DNA of 64,000 nt, taken from assembly GCA_015832175.1 (NCBI GenBank), contig WJXW01000002.1:2294001-2358000 (forward strand), written 5' to 3'. The notes under the pieces are model-generated. The model did no database searches. It saw only the letters and a list, made by a program, of their open reading frames with translations, and was not told the origin of the DNA. Every line of letters begins with the position of its first letter. Position 1 is the stretch's first letter. Both the position numbers and the translations under genes were made by a program. Positions 10,542 to 23,279 of the stretch are shown piece after piece. Source of the stretch: Paraphaeosphaeria minitans. Taxonomy: Eukaryota > Ascomycota > Dothideomycetes > Pleosporales > Didymosphaeriaceae.

Positions 10542-12713
10542 TCAAGCTGTAACACCCAGTCCCACCGGCCTGCTCTCCACCTCCCCCGCGCCCCTCCCAA
10601 CCAGCTCCGTAAAATCCAACCCAACCTCCGTCAACATCCCCGCATGCGCCAGCGCCTGGTCCATACACTTCTGCCAGACCTCGCTCTTCCTCTCCACGCT
10701 ACTCAGCTGCCTATCGAGCAGGATATTAAACGCATCGACGTGTTCTTTCGCCCACTTGACGCACGCCGACATGAGTACCTGCGGGAAGCACTTTTGGTAG
10801 ATGTCGACCGTGTTCTTGATGATGGTGAAGTATATGTAGGATATTTGAAAAATGTATTCGGGTAGGCTGCCTTCGAAGCTGCATTGTCTAGTGTTGCTGT
10901 TAGACTGGTTATCTATGTAGAAGGGTGGAAACATACCGGGACCGCGTCTTCATTAGGTTCCCACGCGCCTCGAGATATGCCTCTCGCGCGCGGTCTTCGA
11001 AGCCTAGCCGGACGATCCAGGTGACATGACGCTTGACGGAGGTTATCCAATTGTTGTTCTCGACGAGCTGTTTGATGAGGACGTTGGCTAGTTTCGTGGC
11101 CCGCTCGTTGACCTTGAACGTGACGATGCTTTGCGCCATGGTGTTCCCTCTGATGTTCTTCGCCAATGCCTTCAGCTTTTCGACTTTCACGACGGCGTTT
11201 TCAAATCGTTGCAGCGCAATGTCCATGTCTAGCTGGTCTAGTTCCGTCTCCACAGCTCGAATGTTGTGCTGCTTCCCGTCAATGTCGACGAGCATGCTGG
11301 CGCGGTTGTTAACCACGTTCTCGGTCAGCGTCTCCATCAAGTCAGCCTTCTTCAGTATGTTTGCGTCTCGAGTAGCGAAGAAGTTGTACGAATCCTGCGC
11401 TCTGCCCCGTTCCTGCGTTTCGACTTCCTGGCTCTTCCTGAGATCATCCACAGCTTTGCGGTACGTGGAAAGCAGCTGCACTTTGTCGGCATCCTCGCCA
11501 GGATAAACAGCGTACGTGAAAGAGTCATTGCCAACACGGATGTTAATCGCGTTGGCACCGCCTGATTTGGACCCGGCCCGGGACTTGGACGCAAGATCCG
11601 CCATTTGTACTTCTTGAAGCGGCCAGCATCTTTGCGCCACCCACTCTTGAGCTGGTTTCTTCTCTCGATTACTCTGGGAGACTTCGCTTCTTTGCTTCTT
11701 TTCCGCCGCAACAAGCAGGTGGTCGTTCAAAAGAATCAGATGCACCCTTCTGCGCGCTTTCCATGTTGCCGAGTTCAATTCAACCCACTTTCCTGACTGC
11801 CATATGACGTGTCTCCCAGGGATAGCCGGGAGATACTTTTGCGACCCCTCTATCCTCTTCCACAGCTGATGCAGCTGCGTGTTCCATAGCGCCTCGAGGT
11901 TCGCAACCGAGCTTCGGCTGGCGGCTTTTCGCGCGCTGAGCGAGTCGCTATCGGCATTGGCATTCGGTGTCGTCTGCTCGAGTGTCGCGGTGAGCTCGGA
12001 CATGAGCTGCTTGAGGGTGCGCATCTCGCTCTTGAGCTTCTCCGCCTCTTTACTGATCTTCATGAACTGAGTGCGGTTCTGGTAAACGCTGTGCTGGAGG
12101 TCGGTCGAGTTGCGGTTCTTGAGCTTGCGTAGCTCGTCCTGGAAGCGGCGGATATCGTCCTCGGAGGCATCGGAGAGCTGCTGGCTGACATCTGAGGCAC
12201 ATGAGCACTTGCGTCATGGTCTTGGTTGGGAAACTGCTTACATTGATCTGGCTTCAGATTGTCGTCGGCCAATTGGCGTCTATCTGGCTTGAAGCCACGC
12301 CCGTCTGAGTTCGCCGGTGGCCTCCCGTCTCTACTCGGCGGTGCTTCCCGGAACTGCGCTGGTATCTGGGGCAGGTCCGGCATGGGCATGCCATTGCCAA
12401 AGTCGCCGGGTAACTGGGTGATCTTCTGCGAGTACCTCCGCTTGACCAGGTCGGCTGTCTTGTCCTGGCCCTGCCGCGGCGGCTTCTCCCTGGGCGGCGG
12501 CGCATCTGATGGGCGCTGCCCCGACCGACTTGACTCGTTGGATGGGCGCCCGCTGTTCTGGGCGCTGGACAGCGTGGTCGCACCCAGACCAGCGGGCATG
12601 GGCGCACTGATCTGGCGCGGAGCACTGATGACAGGCGGGCCTCCCTTCTTGCTCTTGTCGCTGCGCTTCTTGTTTTTGCGCAGCGAGATTCCTTTTCCCC
12701 TCTCTTCCGACAT
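10542..12713 (-). CDS. exo84: Exocyst complex component EXO84
   Basis: Three exons (12242-12713, 10937-12191, 10542-10887) give 690 aa; introns are 50 and 49 bp. The start at 12713 ([20 protein letters not shown]) matches the basic GISLRK N terminus expected of fungal Exo84. The longer open frame upstream, with a poly-His run, is judged leader sequence. Order: disordered N terminus, coiled coil ([20 protein letters not shown] to about 240), a PH-like domain (from about [17 protein letters not shown] through [17 protein letters not shown]), then the helical C-terminal half. Exo84 is a subunit of the octameric exocyst, which tethers secretory vesicles at growing tips. It is divergently transcribed from TOM20 across about 294 bp. 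Confidence 0.93.
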
Positions 12714-13007
12714 GTTGCCTGCAAGACGGTCGCTGTGCCGGCGTGGCTGTGGCTGTGGCGAGTGAATGTATCGCGCTACGCTGGCCGCGTGATGGTGATG
12801 GTTGTGGTGGTGATGGTGGCTATCCACCATCCCTCCCATGGCTGGCCCGAGCTCCCTGCTACCAAAAAACGTTGACCCCCATACCATCGACGCCATCACT
12901 CCTTGTCCGTCGCGCTCCTCCACGCAATTCAACACCCCCGGGCCCTTCCCCATCTTCCGCACAACACTCAGATCGCTTCCCCCGCGCCACACCACGCCCC
13001 AGCCAGA
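12714..13007. promoter_or_regulatory. Shared divergent promoter EXO84 / TOM20
   Basis: The two ATGs (12713 minus, 13008 plus) are 294 bp apart, so both promoters lie in this stretch. It contains CAC/CAT-rich simple sequence (about 12785-12830). No canonical TATA box was noticed. Confidence 0.6.
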
Positions 13008-13646
13008 ATGTCGTCATCTTCCTCGCTCAAGCCCTCGACCATCGTCGCCATCAGCGTGGGTTCCATCGTCACGGGCCTCGCCGCATACGCCGTATACTTC
13101 GACCACAAGCGGCGGACCGACCCCGAGTTCCGCAAGCAGCTGAAGAAGGAGTCGAAGCGCCAGGCGCGCGCCGCAAAGGAGGAGGCCGAGGCGCACGGAA
13201 AGGAGCAGAAGAAGGCCATCCGGGAGGCCGTCGCGAGCGCGACCGAGGAGGGCTTCCCCAAGGACCCCGAGGAGGTCGAGGCCTATTTCATGCAGGAGGT
13301 CGCCCAGGGCGAGGGCATGGTACAATCGGGTATGTGCAGCTACAACCGGCGTGGTGGCAAGAATGTATGCTAACGAGTCCAACAGGCGCAGATCCCGTCG
13401 AGGCCGCCCTGTGCTTCTACCGCGCGCTGAAGGTCTACCCCAACCCTAGAGAGCTCATCAACATCTACGACAAGACCGTGCCCAAGGTATGTCCCCATCT
13501 ACCTGTCTGTGCCCCCCCTCGGCCTGCCCAGCTAACGCGCCCAGCCCGTGCTCGACATCCTCGCCGAGATGATCGCCGTTGACACTAGCATCCCCGTGGG
13601 TAGCAAAGCGCCGTCCGAGGCCGGCTCCGTGGGCGGCATCGAATAA
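13008..13646 (+). CDS. tom20: Mitochondrial import receptor subunit TOM20
   Basis: Three exons (13008-13329, 13386-13486, 13545-13646) give 174 aa, close to the usual fungal size. The N terminus has one membrane anchor (about residues 10-30, [21 protein letters not shown]), followed at once by a basic stretch (DHKRR). A Lys/Glu-rich linker and the TPR-like receptor domain ([20 protein letters not shown]) come next. Tom20 sits in the outer mitochondrial membrane and recognises amphipathic presequences for the TOM complex. The third exon ends EAGSVGGIE. All introns are GT-AG and about 56-58 bp. Confidence 0.95.
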
Positions 13647-14956
<1,310 letters not shown>

Positions 14957-15253
14957 TGTGATGGGGAAGAAGATAGACCCCCTACGTGAAAGCAAGAAGA
15001 TGAATTCGCTATTGTTTGGGCGCACAAACTAGCGTTCGGGAGCGGTGTCGACGTGGAGGTCGCGTGAATAGGAGACTCTTTGGAGCCTTGCTCTCCAGAC
15101 CTCCAATAAGCCGAACCGCCTAGCGGATCCCGCCCGCATCACGTGAGGCGCTAGCGGTCAGTCTACCGCCGCGCATTTTTGGCAGGGTCCGAACTTTTCT
15201 GATCTGAATAAGTGAAATTGATTTTCGCAAAGATACACAGCAGAACAACCAAC
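14957..15253. promoter_or_regulatory. Shared divergent promoter YPT6 / NOP53
   Basis: 297 bp separate the YPT6 start (14956, minus) from the NOP53 start (15254, plus). It includes a GC-rich stretch with gcggatcccgcccgcatcac (about 15123). Function is inferred from position only. Confidence 0.55.
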
Positions 15254-16643
15254 ATGGCAAGCGCGGAGTCCACGGCAGCGCCTGCCCAGTACAAGCAGTC
15301 CAGCCGTAAGGGAAAGAAGGCCTGGCGCAAGAACGTCGATGTCACCCAAGTGTCCACCGGCCTCGACGAAGTGCGGGACCAGATAATCCAAGGGTAATTG
15401 CACCATGATTTAAGCTCGCAATGTGGACTTTTCCTAACATTCTGCAGTGGCATTATCGCGGAGAAGCCTTCCGACGAGCTCTTCGCCGTCGACACCACCG
15501 GCGATGCCGAAGTCGAAAAAACCGCAACCAGACGCTACAAGCAGCTCAAGGCCGACGAAATTCTCAACAAGCGCTCCGCTATCCCCTCAGTATCATCCAA
15601 GAAGCGGCTAGCAGACTTCACAGAGGAGAAGAGGCGGAAGAAGTCGAAAGTCTCACAAAAGGACTACGACAGGCTAAGGTCGATTGCGTATGGCGGCGAC
15701 CAGGTGCAGAAGGATATCATCGAGACGGGCGGTGCGGCGGTCCACGATCCGTGGGCGGTGCAGGAGGTGAAGAAGGACCCCAAATTCGACTTTTTGGACG
15801 AGAAGAAACCGAAGCGGGAACCGAATACGCTGAAGCAGGCGCCTGTCTCGCTGGCCAAATCCGGAAAGACCATACCCGCGGTGCGCAAGCCCGAGGGCGG
15901 AAAGAGCTACAATCCCAACTTCAATGACTGGCAGGCGCTCGTCACAAGAGAGGGTGACAAAGCGGTGGAAGCGGAGAAGGAACGTCTGAAGGAGGCTCAG
16001 GAGGAAGCGGAGCGCATGGAGCGTGCAATGGCCGAATCGGATGAGGAGTCGGACGGAAACGAGAGCGCGTGGGAGAGCGAGTGGGAGGGCTTCAGCGACG
16101 ACGAGAAGAAGGTCAAGCAGAAGCGGCCGGAGCGCAAGACGCCTGCCGAGCGGAACAAGTTCAAAAGGAAGAAGGCGGCCGAGGGCCGCGCAAAGCACGA
16201 GGCCCGCATGAAGGCGAAGGATCAGCAACTGCAGCGCATCAAGGAACTTCAGAAGTCTGTTGAACAGAAGGAGAAAGCGCGAGAAGCGCTCCGCAACATG
16301 ACTCTGGTTGAAACCAACGACGCGCTATCCGAGGACGACGAAGGCGAAGAAGTTCTTCGCAAGAAGCGCTTTGGAAAGCACTAGTGAGTCATCCCACCTT
16401 CCCCATACACTGTCTCCCGAACTAATAAACCCAAGCGTCCCCGAAGCCCCTCTCGAAGTCGTCCTCCCGGACGAGCTGAAAGATTCCCTTCGCCTCCTCA
16501 AGCCCGAAGGCAACCTGCTTAAAGACCGCTTCCGCAGCATGATGGTACGCGGCAGAATCGAGGCGCGCAAGCAGATTCCCTACGCCAAGAAGAAGAAGGT
16601 CACCGTCACGGAGAAGTGGTCGTACAAGGACTGGAAGTTGTAG
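15254..16643 (+). CDS. nop53: Ribosome biogenesis protein Nop53
   Basis: Three exons (15254-15393, 15448-16383, 16436-16643) give 427 aa; introns are 54 and 52 bp, each with a ctaac- or ctaat-type branch site. Landmarks are SRKGKKAWRKNVD at the N terminus, the DELFAVDTTGD and LKADEILNKRS blocks, a central Glu/Lys-rich coiled region (about 225-330), and the C-terminal VPEAPLEVVLPDEL ... LLKPEGNLLKDRF block typical of Nop53/GLTSCR2. Nop53 is a nucleolar factor that recruits the exosome helicase Mtr4 to pre-60S particles for ITS2 processing. The N-terminal LFAVDT segment resembles the Mtr4 arch-interaction motif. The second splice restores FGKHYVPEAP across the exon join. Confidence 0.95.
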
Positions 16644-17702
16644 ATGTAAATATTTTGAAGAGAAATGATACCACTACCGCGCATCTTGAGTCACGGCCGT
16701 CGTTCTGCTTTGGCTTCGCTGGTACGCTTGTATTGAAACGTTGTATGCTATATCTCTTTTGTTTTCATCTGCGTGAGGTTTCAAATCCACTGTGTGGCAG
16801 GCAGGGTCGATGCAGAGGAGCGAGTCGGACGAATAGAAGCAATTTTAACTCGGTGTATAACATATCAGCTAAATTAGCCTATCTATGACACCACAACAGC
16901 TGTTGCTATGTCTGATAGGTCTAATCATTTATAATCAAGTCAAATGCTGCCATTAGGTAGTGATGTCCTTCCATACCTAGCCATGATCATCAGCCCATGG
17001 CTATCATCCCTTTGTCAAACAATGTCACCAGCGTAGGCGACTGTCGCCCACGGTACAGTATAGGCTGCTTCCGTTGTCATGTTTGTCATTCTCGATGGTT
17101 CTTGTCGTTCCTAAGAAAACCAGCTCCATCGCGCTTGTCGATGAATGCATTCAGCACGTCGTTTGGCTTCAGCGTCAAGCATCACATTCGCGTGAATGAC
17201 CACCATTTGACTTCTACAATCCAGAACATCTCAGTGCTTTCGAGTACCATCAACGGCATGTTCTACCAATCCGTAGTCCGGCAAGCGTCAGGCAGTCCAG
17301 CACTTCTTTTTAATCAACTTCCACTATCCAGCAACTTTCCCGTACCCACGAGCCTTTTCAACCCACACCATGGATCAAGGGTTCAACCCCTCAGCTGCCC
17401 ATGTGCAGCTCCGCGCCTCGCGCAAGGGCCCCGCACTCGCCGCGCTGCTCCACGCCCGCCTTGCCTTTAAAAATACCCAAACACTCACCACCATCCGATC
17501 GCCCGCCGCTCTCCACTCCACTCCCACCCCGTCACCCTCGAGATGAGCCATACGAAGGTTCCCTGCACCCAGAACGGCGCTCTTGACCTCAATGGTCGTA
17601 CAGTCTGTACGCTCTCCGGTGAGTTTGGTGAAGGATAGAATTTTAAGTACACTGGGTTAATTCCTGACATTGGAATAGGTAAATGAGGAACATCCTCAAG
17701 CC
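16644..17702. other. Intergenic region
   Basis: No convincing gene. A short frame from an ATG at 17542 ends within 40 codons and is followed by a GTGAGT and a later TAG acceptor, but splicing them does not lead in frame into the downstream open frame. It may be a decayed first exon of the disrupted gene that follows. Confidence 0.5.
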
Positions 17703-19350
17703 ATGGCGGCGGCACGGGAGGACAAGATCCCGAAGATAGAACAAATATACATGGGAGTCGAAGATGAGTTCAATGTCGAGCAGCAACAGCTCGTCACTGC
17801 ATCACCGGACCAGCGACCGCCGGTTCCCGTCGGCGAAGAAGCCTACCATGCCATGCTCAACCCAGAAGGAAAATTTTGGCCCGTGGTTTGGTATCCACAC
17901 AATGTCTCGAAGCAAGACGACAGCGAGAAGAAATCTTCTGACATAGGCTGGAAGAAGCTAGTCCTAGGTATACCAGCATCGCGTGATTCAAACACCTGAT
18001 GCAGATCCTCGCGATGACCACACGATCAAGGCGGCTATGCTGGATCAGACAAAGAAACATGATACAGGCTCTCAGAAGTCACCCTGTCTCGATCCAGACC
18101 ACAGGGATTTCTTCGGTCACGATCCGATCGATGCTAGCTGTTATTTCCTATTCTACGCCGTTCTCGACCGCTCTGTGAACAGATTCCGGGGATGAACATT
18201 TGATGATCAAGCTCGCAACGGAAAATACCTGTCTCCACACCGTTTAGCCACCTGCAAACAGCGGATGGAAAACGCCATTCTCAATCTACGCGTCTGGAAA
18301 TCCGCAGCCCATAACATCGTCGAAGATGACGCGAAGTCCTCGGTCAAGTTGGCCAATGCTCCCATCTATTACGCTTTCGATAAAGTTGTGCAGCAGGGTA
18401 ACAACAAACATCGATCGGACAAGGCGAAAGAATGGAAGGCGCTCGAAGAGCTCGAAAAACAGCATACGTCGCAAGAAGAAGCGGGGCGGCTGACCACCAC
18501 TGATACTTCAACGGACCTGAGCAAGAAGACGGCTCGCCCGCAGGGTGGCCGGGGCAAATCTACATCATCTATCCGCAGCGTACCCCAGTCTAGCCAAATG
18601 CCAACATCGTCTGCGTCGACACCTCAGTGTGTGCCTTCAACTCCGCTCCAGCCAGCCATGCATACTCCTAGTCAACTTTCAGGAAACCCAACATTCTCAT
18701 ATCAGGGCTACCGTCGCAGCCCGTATACGCTGGACAACGAAGCCCTATTCATCACTCCGGACAACGCTCGAACGCCAAATCTGAATGGTTCCCATGCGTC
18801 CTACCGCAGCCACAACTTATATAACATTCCTGTTACCAACCACATCCCCGTCCACATCCCCGTTACCAATCACAACCACGTTACTATAAATCCTCAAATA
18901 TATACAAAAGGTCCGATGCACTTTCCTTTCTCGCCAGAGCGCCTTGGGGAGCATGTCGGTCGAAACGCCCAGGCTACGAACAGCACCCGGACAACGCAGC
19001 CCTATCAGATATCCGAGGGTATACCTCGTGATTCCCATCTTGGAGCGAATGATGCCTTGAATGCCAATACGCCACTGTCGAAGCGTGCGTATTCTCGAGA
19101 CCTCCACACCGACCAAGAGCCACAAGCCCGCAAGAAGCCTCAAGCCACTGACCCCGCGTCTCCTTTTAGACCAGGAGTAACTCAAGCTCCAAGTCTTGAC
19201 TTCAAGGCTTCCCTTGAGGGCTCCTTGAGGATGCCGTTCTCTCCTCCTCTAAAGCCTCCGACCGGAAACCTCGCGCTCACCCCGTTCAATGGCAACCAAA
19301 CGTTCCACGATCATGGTATGGGTAGGGAATTGCAAAATTCCGATCTTTGA
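17703..19350 (+). pseudogene. Disrupted member of an unrecognised tandem family (copy 1)
   Basis: An open frame from 17703 (MAAAREDKIPKIEQIYMGVE) switches frame near 17965. A GT-AG pair at 17966-18002 (37 bp) would bridge the switch exactly, but it is very short for an intron. The next frame runs to an in-frame TGA at 18193-18195 and then stays open in the same frame to 19350. Translation on both sides of the TGA resembles the intact downstream protein (21426-23279): CYFLFYAVLDRSVNRFRG against CHILFDTIIDRCLHGYRG before it, and the ARNGKYL / ARPNKAAYL region after it. Later segments also correspond (FITPDNAR with LITPSNAR, SRDLH with SRDSH). The most likely reading is a gene with a nonsense mutation; a shorter protein from the ATG at 18265 is possible. 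Function is unknown. Confidence 0.6.
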
Positions 19351-21425
19351 GTCTCTGAAGACGCGATGAGTACGGTACTCAGAAGCGCGTTCATGGGAAT
19401 GGCAGAATGGAGGCCAGGTGCCTCACACGAAAGCGATAAGGGCGTACCACGAGCTCAAGCGCGACGGCCGCAACTCCCAGATGTGGAATGATCTCTTTCA
19501 CACGAAGCGAACCTTCGACCTCAACGATAGCCTCGCCTTCGGTTTTGAGGACACCCCAGAGTTCTTTCCTGGCGCTACGCAGGAGCACTCCCACGACGCC
19601 ATTCCCGACGACGGGGCCCCCGCTTCCTAGGCAGATACTTCACCGGATCTCCCTACCAACTCAGCTTGTACGAGAAGCTATTCTGCAACCTAAACTACCA
19701 TTTTTGCTTCTGGGCTGCAGAAGGTTTTTGTCTTTTTCTCTTCTAACATCCTTGTTTTCCTTTTCGAACGAATTCGCGGTATTCTCACGACTCACGAGCA
19801 CACATTTGCGAGGATGGAGTTTTGAGCACGAAGACAATGAGTATGAAGCTATGAGCATGGAGTTTTACCATGATATCATAGATACAGAAGCATGCAACGA
19901 GCGACTTATAAAGTGTTCTTAGAAACATACAATGTTGATTGCCAGTTCTTTTTATTCTTTTTTTTTTCCGCGGATTTGCAATAAATTTATAGACATGCAT
20001 GTGCGGGCATACATTTTGAATGCGACGTCACCAACATGGAGGCATGCATACAACGGCCTAGAAGTTGCCTCTGGGGACGTGCATAAGTGTTCGAGTTTAG
20101 CGGTATTCACGGAAATTTGAAGCGAGGCAAGACGTATGGCGTGTTAGATACGCCATCGAACTAGCTAGATCGCTCGACGAATATTAAATTTTGCACGTTT
20201 TGATGCAGTGTCCTTGGACGGTAGTTCGTTGTGTCCTCCATGCTTGTTGCTTTGGAAAGAAGAGCTCGAGCCCCTGGTGATGACTAAGCCGTTGCACAGG
20301 CGGAAAGGTAAAAGTAGCTGCGATGGCAACGCCGTGCGCTAAATACGCAGGATTGCTTCTTTCTAGCAGTTAGAATCAGGTAAGGGCTGGTGTTGCGGTG
20401 GAGTGGGACTGGGGGATAGCTTCTTTGGGCGCTTCTTGTGAAGGGGTGCACGTGCTAGTTGAGATTTTGGCATTTTTGGGAACCGAACAGGTATGAGGGA
20501 AAGCGAGTACTGCTAGTTCTTTTCAGTGTGCTCTACTAAATTGGTATGGGTATCGTGAGCACGCAGATCAGGCAGTATAGTAGCGTGGCCTTGGTGGCAC
20601 AGGAAGAGAGTGGGGGAGGTCTGCAAAAGCCCGCTGGAGTGCGTGTGATCGGCTTTGTTGATTATATAGGTCTCAACTTAGAACGCTGTAAAGATCTTAA
20701 AGATTATGAGCAAGGTCGTTTAAGCACATGTTGTTGATGCCTGTCTGTAAGAAGTTCTCTCCTCGCTTTTCTACGGGCCTAAAATCCTCTCTCGAGCAAT
20801 TGAGCTATGTATGTATCTCAGAAAAGTAGTCATTGGTTGAACTCTTTCGTTGTGGTATTTTTAGTATTACAATACGTTCATCAGAACTTCAAAATTGTCA
20901 AAGTGGACTTATATAATATTGTTTCAATTGTATGCAACAGAGGATCCTTTGTCAGTAACTATACGTAGGTTTTTACAAGGAAAACCTGACCTCGCAGGTA
21001 GTTCCCTACAAACACTTAGAGTGGGGACTTGCCTTGCGCAAACACATTTCTCGGTTCCTTTGTGTTCTGGCCAGCCTTCGGTTCGATAGCAGTCTATCGC
21101 CACGTGGGATGAAAGTTCCAAAGTCCGTTCAAGGTTCGGAGTATTTCGTCTGGCATGCACGTGTACATGTCTCCACTTTCAACCGCCGGAATGTATACCG
21201 TGAATAAGACCCACGGCATGGTACACGCCCACTTGAGGCGGCGATGCGCCCGTGCGGGAGCTTCTATTTCACCTTGCCTGACCAAGCTTTTGATTGACCC
21301 ATAACCGTAACCCGTCACCCGCCACTTCACACATCACCCTCAGCCCAGCACTCACCAGCTTAGCCAAATACTTTCCCCGCACCAAGAGCTTTCACAGTCT
21401 AGTGTAGTGTCTACCTGCGCTTATC
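19351..21425. other. Long intergenic region, A/T-richer
   Basis: A frame at 19418-19630 (Asp/Glu-rich, ending DDGAPAS) could be a 3' exon of the disrupted copy 1, joined through a donor near 19314 and an acceptor at 19412; this is not certain. From about 19700 to 20960 the DNA is visibly A/T-richer, with no coding-like frame. The last 300 bases form the leader and promoter of the next gene. Confidence 0.5.
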
Positions 21426-23279
21426 ATGTCGTTCGAGAACATGGAGCGTATGGCTGAAGATGAAGATGTCGCTCACGAGCTACAGGACGAGTATCAAGAT
21501 GACCAAACTGTGCGCGACGGGTCGCACGACTTCGCCCTTGGGGTTGATAACCAACCATCTACCTTCATCAACAATTTCGAGCACGAGGACGTCTCCATCT
21601 CCCTTGATGATACGGAACTAGCACTCTTACGGGCTTCCCAGTTTCCGCACGATGTTACTGAGCCGTACAAAGATAGCGACCTACACCCATGGACAGATGA
21701 CAACTGCAAACTAAACATGAGCCCAGCGCAAGCCTACCACTATCGTAGGCGCGTGACACGAAAGCCATACGTCGATCCAGACAACGACAACACGATCCAG
21801 GAAGTGCTCGGACAACGCGAGAAGTGGACCAAGTCCCTGATGCGAGCGGTCCTCAATGTTGATGATGTATTTGACAAGGTAGAGTCAACTGCATTTAAAA
21901 AGATCAATGAACTCTCCAAGCACAAAGTCGAGGCCGCGTGCCACATCCTGTTCGACACTATCATCGACCGCTGTCTGCATGGATACCGAGGCGACCCGGA
22001 AAAAGACAAGGCACGACCGAACAAGGCCGCTTACTTGAAAAATCCAGTCGACACTGAGTTGAAGTGTGCGGACCGAATTAAAGCAGCCGTCGATACTCTC
22101 ACGAAATACAAATCTGTGAGCGTTAGCATGGTTGACGAGGGAACATTCGACACTATAGCCAACCACCCTCATGCACTTCGCAAGGAGAAGGCCATCGGCA
22201 GAAAGAGCAACGACACGAAGAAGGCCCCCTCGGATAAGAACAAAATGCATGGAGAGTTCGTGGCGAAGCAAGACTTGGAGCTCGGAGACCTTGTCGCAAA
22301 GGATGCTGATGGAAAGCTTGTTCCGCTTGATAGATATGCCGCTCGCAAGACCAAAGGAATCAAACGAAAGGGACTCTCCTCGACTTCTGGCCTTCAGCCT
22401 GAGCCAGCCATCCCGACCGAGACTGTGGACAGCTTTTCTACTCCGACGACCAAGAGCAATGCACCTGTCCAAGTAACACCTGCCACGAATTCCGCACATG
22501 GCCATATGACCTTTTGGAAACCTCATTGTGCAAAAACCCCCGGAAATCAGGAGAACTCCCCACATCCATCTACTGCTCCTATCCTAGCTTCGCTGATAAC
22601 TCCAAGCAACGCCCGCGTGAATGTACCAAGCCCACCACCGGCATCTTCGCCTACAACAATCGGACCATTACAGCCTTTCGTCCACCCTCTTTGGCGCGTA
22701 TACTTCCCGGATAGCCATGGCCCGTATCTTCCTGTTGCAACGGAACCGCACAACCAGACCGGGGTCGAGCAATCCGTGCCTCACTACCCACCGCACGGTT
22801 CAAACCGCGGCCCGCAACATCACGAGCATAACCAGCACCGTGTCGGGCCACGGAACCACGGAGCACGAAAGCACGCAACCCAGCCCGACGGCCCTCATGC
22901 GCAACCCGCCGCAGCCGCTCCTTCAGGGTTGTATCGGCGCAAGCGCCTCGGATCTCTCTCCCGGGACTCGCACGCGACCGACCATGCATCTGCGTCCAAG
23001 TCCAAGAAAGCGCGCACGCGGAATCTAGCTCTCGCCGACCACGACCGTGAGGACATTTCCACAGACCTCTCTGTGCCCTTGGGGGAAGATGCTCTGCCTC
23101 GCCGAACGTCCCAGGACTACGAGCTCTCCTTCACGGGCGGAGCTGGGGCCGTTCCTCGAAAAGATGGTGGCTTCGATAGGGAATATAGTGGAACTCTCGA
23201 AGGAGGTGTTGGAGGGGAATTCACTGGGAAGAGCGCTGGTTGGCAGGATGAGGATGACAGCCAGCTTCCTAAGAACTAG
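21426..23279 (+). CDS. Unrecognised protein, intact member of a tandem family (copy 2)
   Basis: Single exon, 617 aa. I do not recognise the family. Residues 1-110 are acidic (AEDEDVAHELQDEYQDDQ, ISLDDTELALL). A probably folded centre (about 110-290) contains YVDPDNDNTIQEVLGQREKW, CHILFDTIIDRCLHGYRGD and KAAVDTLTKYKSV. A Lys/Arg-rich stretch follows (about 265-325: GRKSNDTKK, AARKTKGIKRKG), then a long Pro/His/Ser-rich disordered part with KSKKART near 530, and an acidic Gly-rich end. No signal peptide, membrane segment or catalytic motif was seen. The basic patches suggest a nuclear protein (inference). The copy at 17703-19350 is related over most of its length, so the pair probably arose by tandem duplication. 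The leader before the ATG is pyrimidine-rich. Confidence 0.75.
   Translation: MSFENMERMAEDEDVAHELQDEYQDDQTVRDGSHDFALGVDNQPSTFINNFEHEDVSISLDDTELALLRASQFPHDVTEPYKDSDLHPWTDDNCKLNMSPAQAYHYRRRVTRKPYVDPDNDNTIQEVLGQREKWTKSLMRAVLNVDDVFDKVESTAFKKINELSKHKVEAACHILFDTIIDRCLHGYRGDPEKDKARPNKAAYLKNPVDTELKCADRIKAAVDTLTKYKSVSVSMVDEGTFDTIANHPHALRKEKAIGRKSNDTKKAPSDKNKMHGEFVAKQDLELGDLVAKDADGKLVPLDRYAARKTKGIKRKGLSSTSGLQPEPAIPTETVDSFSTPTTKSNAPVQVTPATNSAHGHMTFWKPHCAKTPGNQENSPHPSTAPILASLITPSNARVNVPSPPPASSPTTIGPLQPFVHPLWRVYFPDSHGPYLPVATEPHNQTGVEQSVPHYPPHGSNRGPQHHEHNQHRVGPRNHGARKHATQPDGPHAQPAAAAPSGLYRRKRLGSLSRDSHATDHASASKSKKARTRNLALADHDREDISTDLSVPLGEDALPRRTSQDYELSFTGGAGAVPRKDGGFDREYSGTLEGGVGGEFTGKSAGWQDEDDSQLPKN

Noticed and set aside
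12714..12995. N-terminal extension of EXO84 with a His run
   Set aside because: The family N terminus matches the later start at 12713, and the extension would consume the divergent promoter.
18193..18195. TGA as a selenocysteine codon
   Set aside because: Ascomycetes lack the selenocysteine machinery, and the paralogue has an aspartate at this position.
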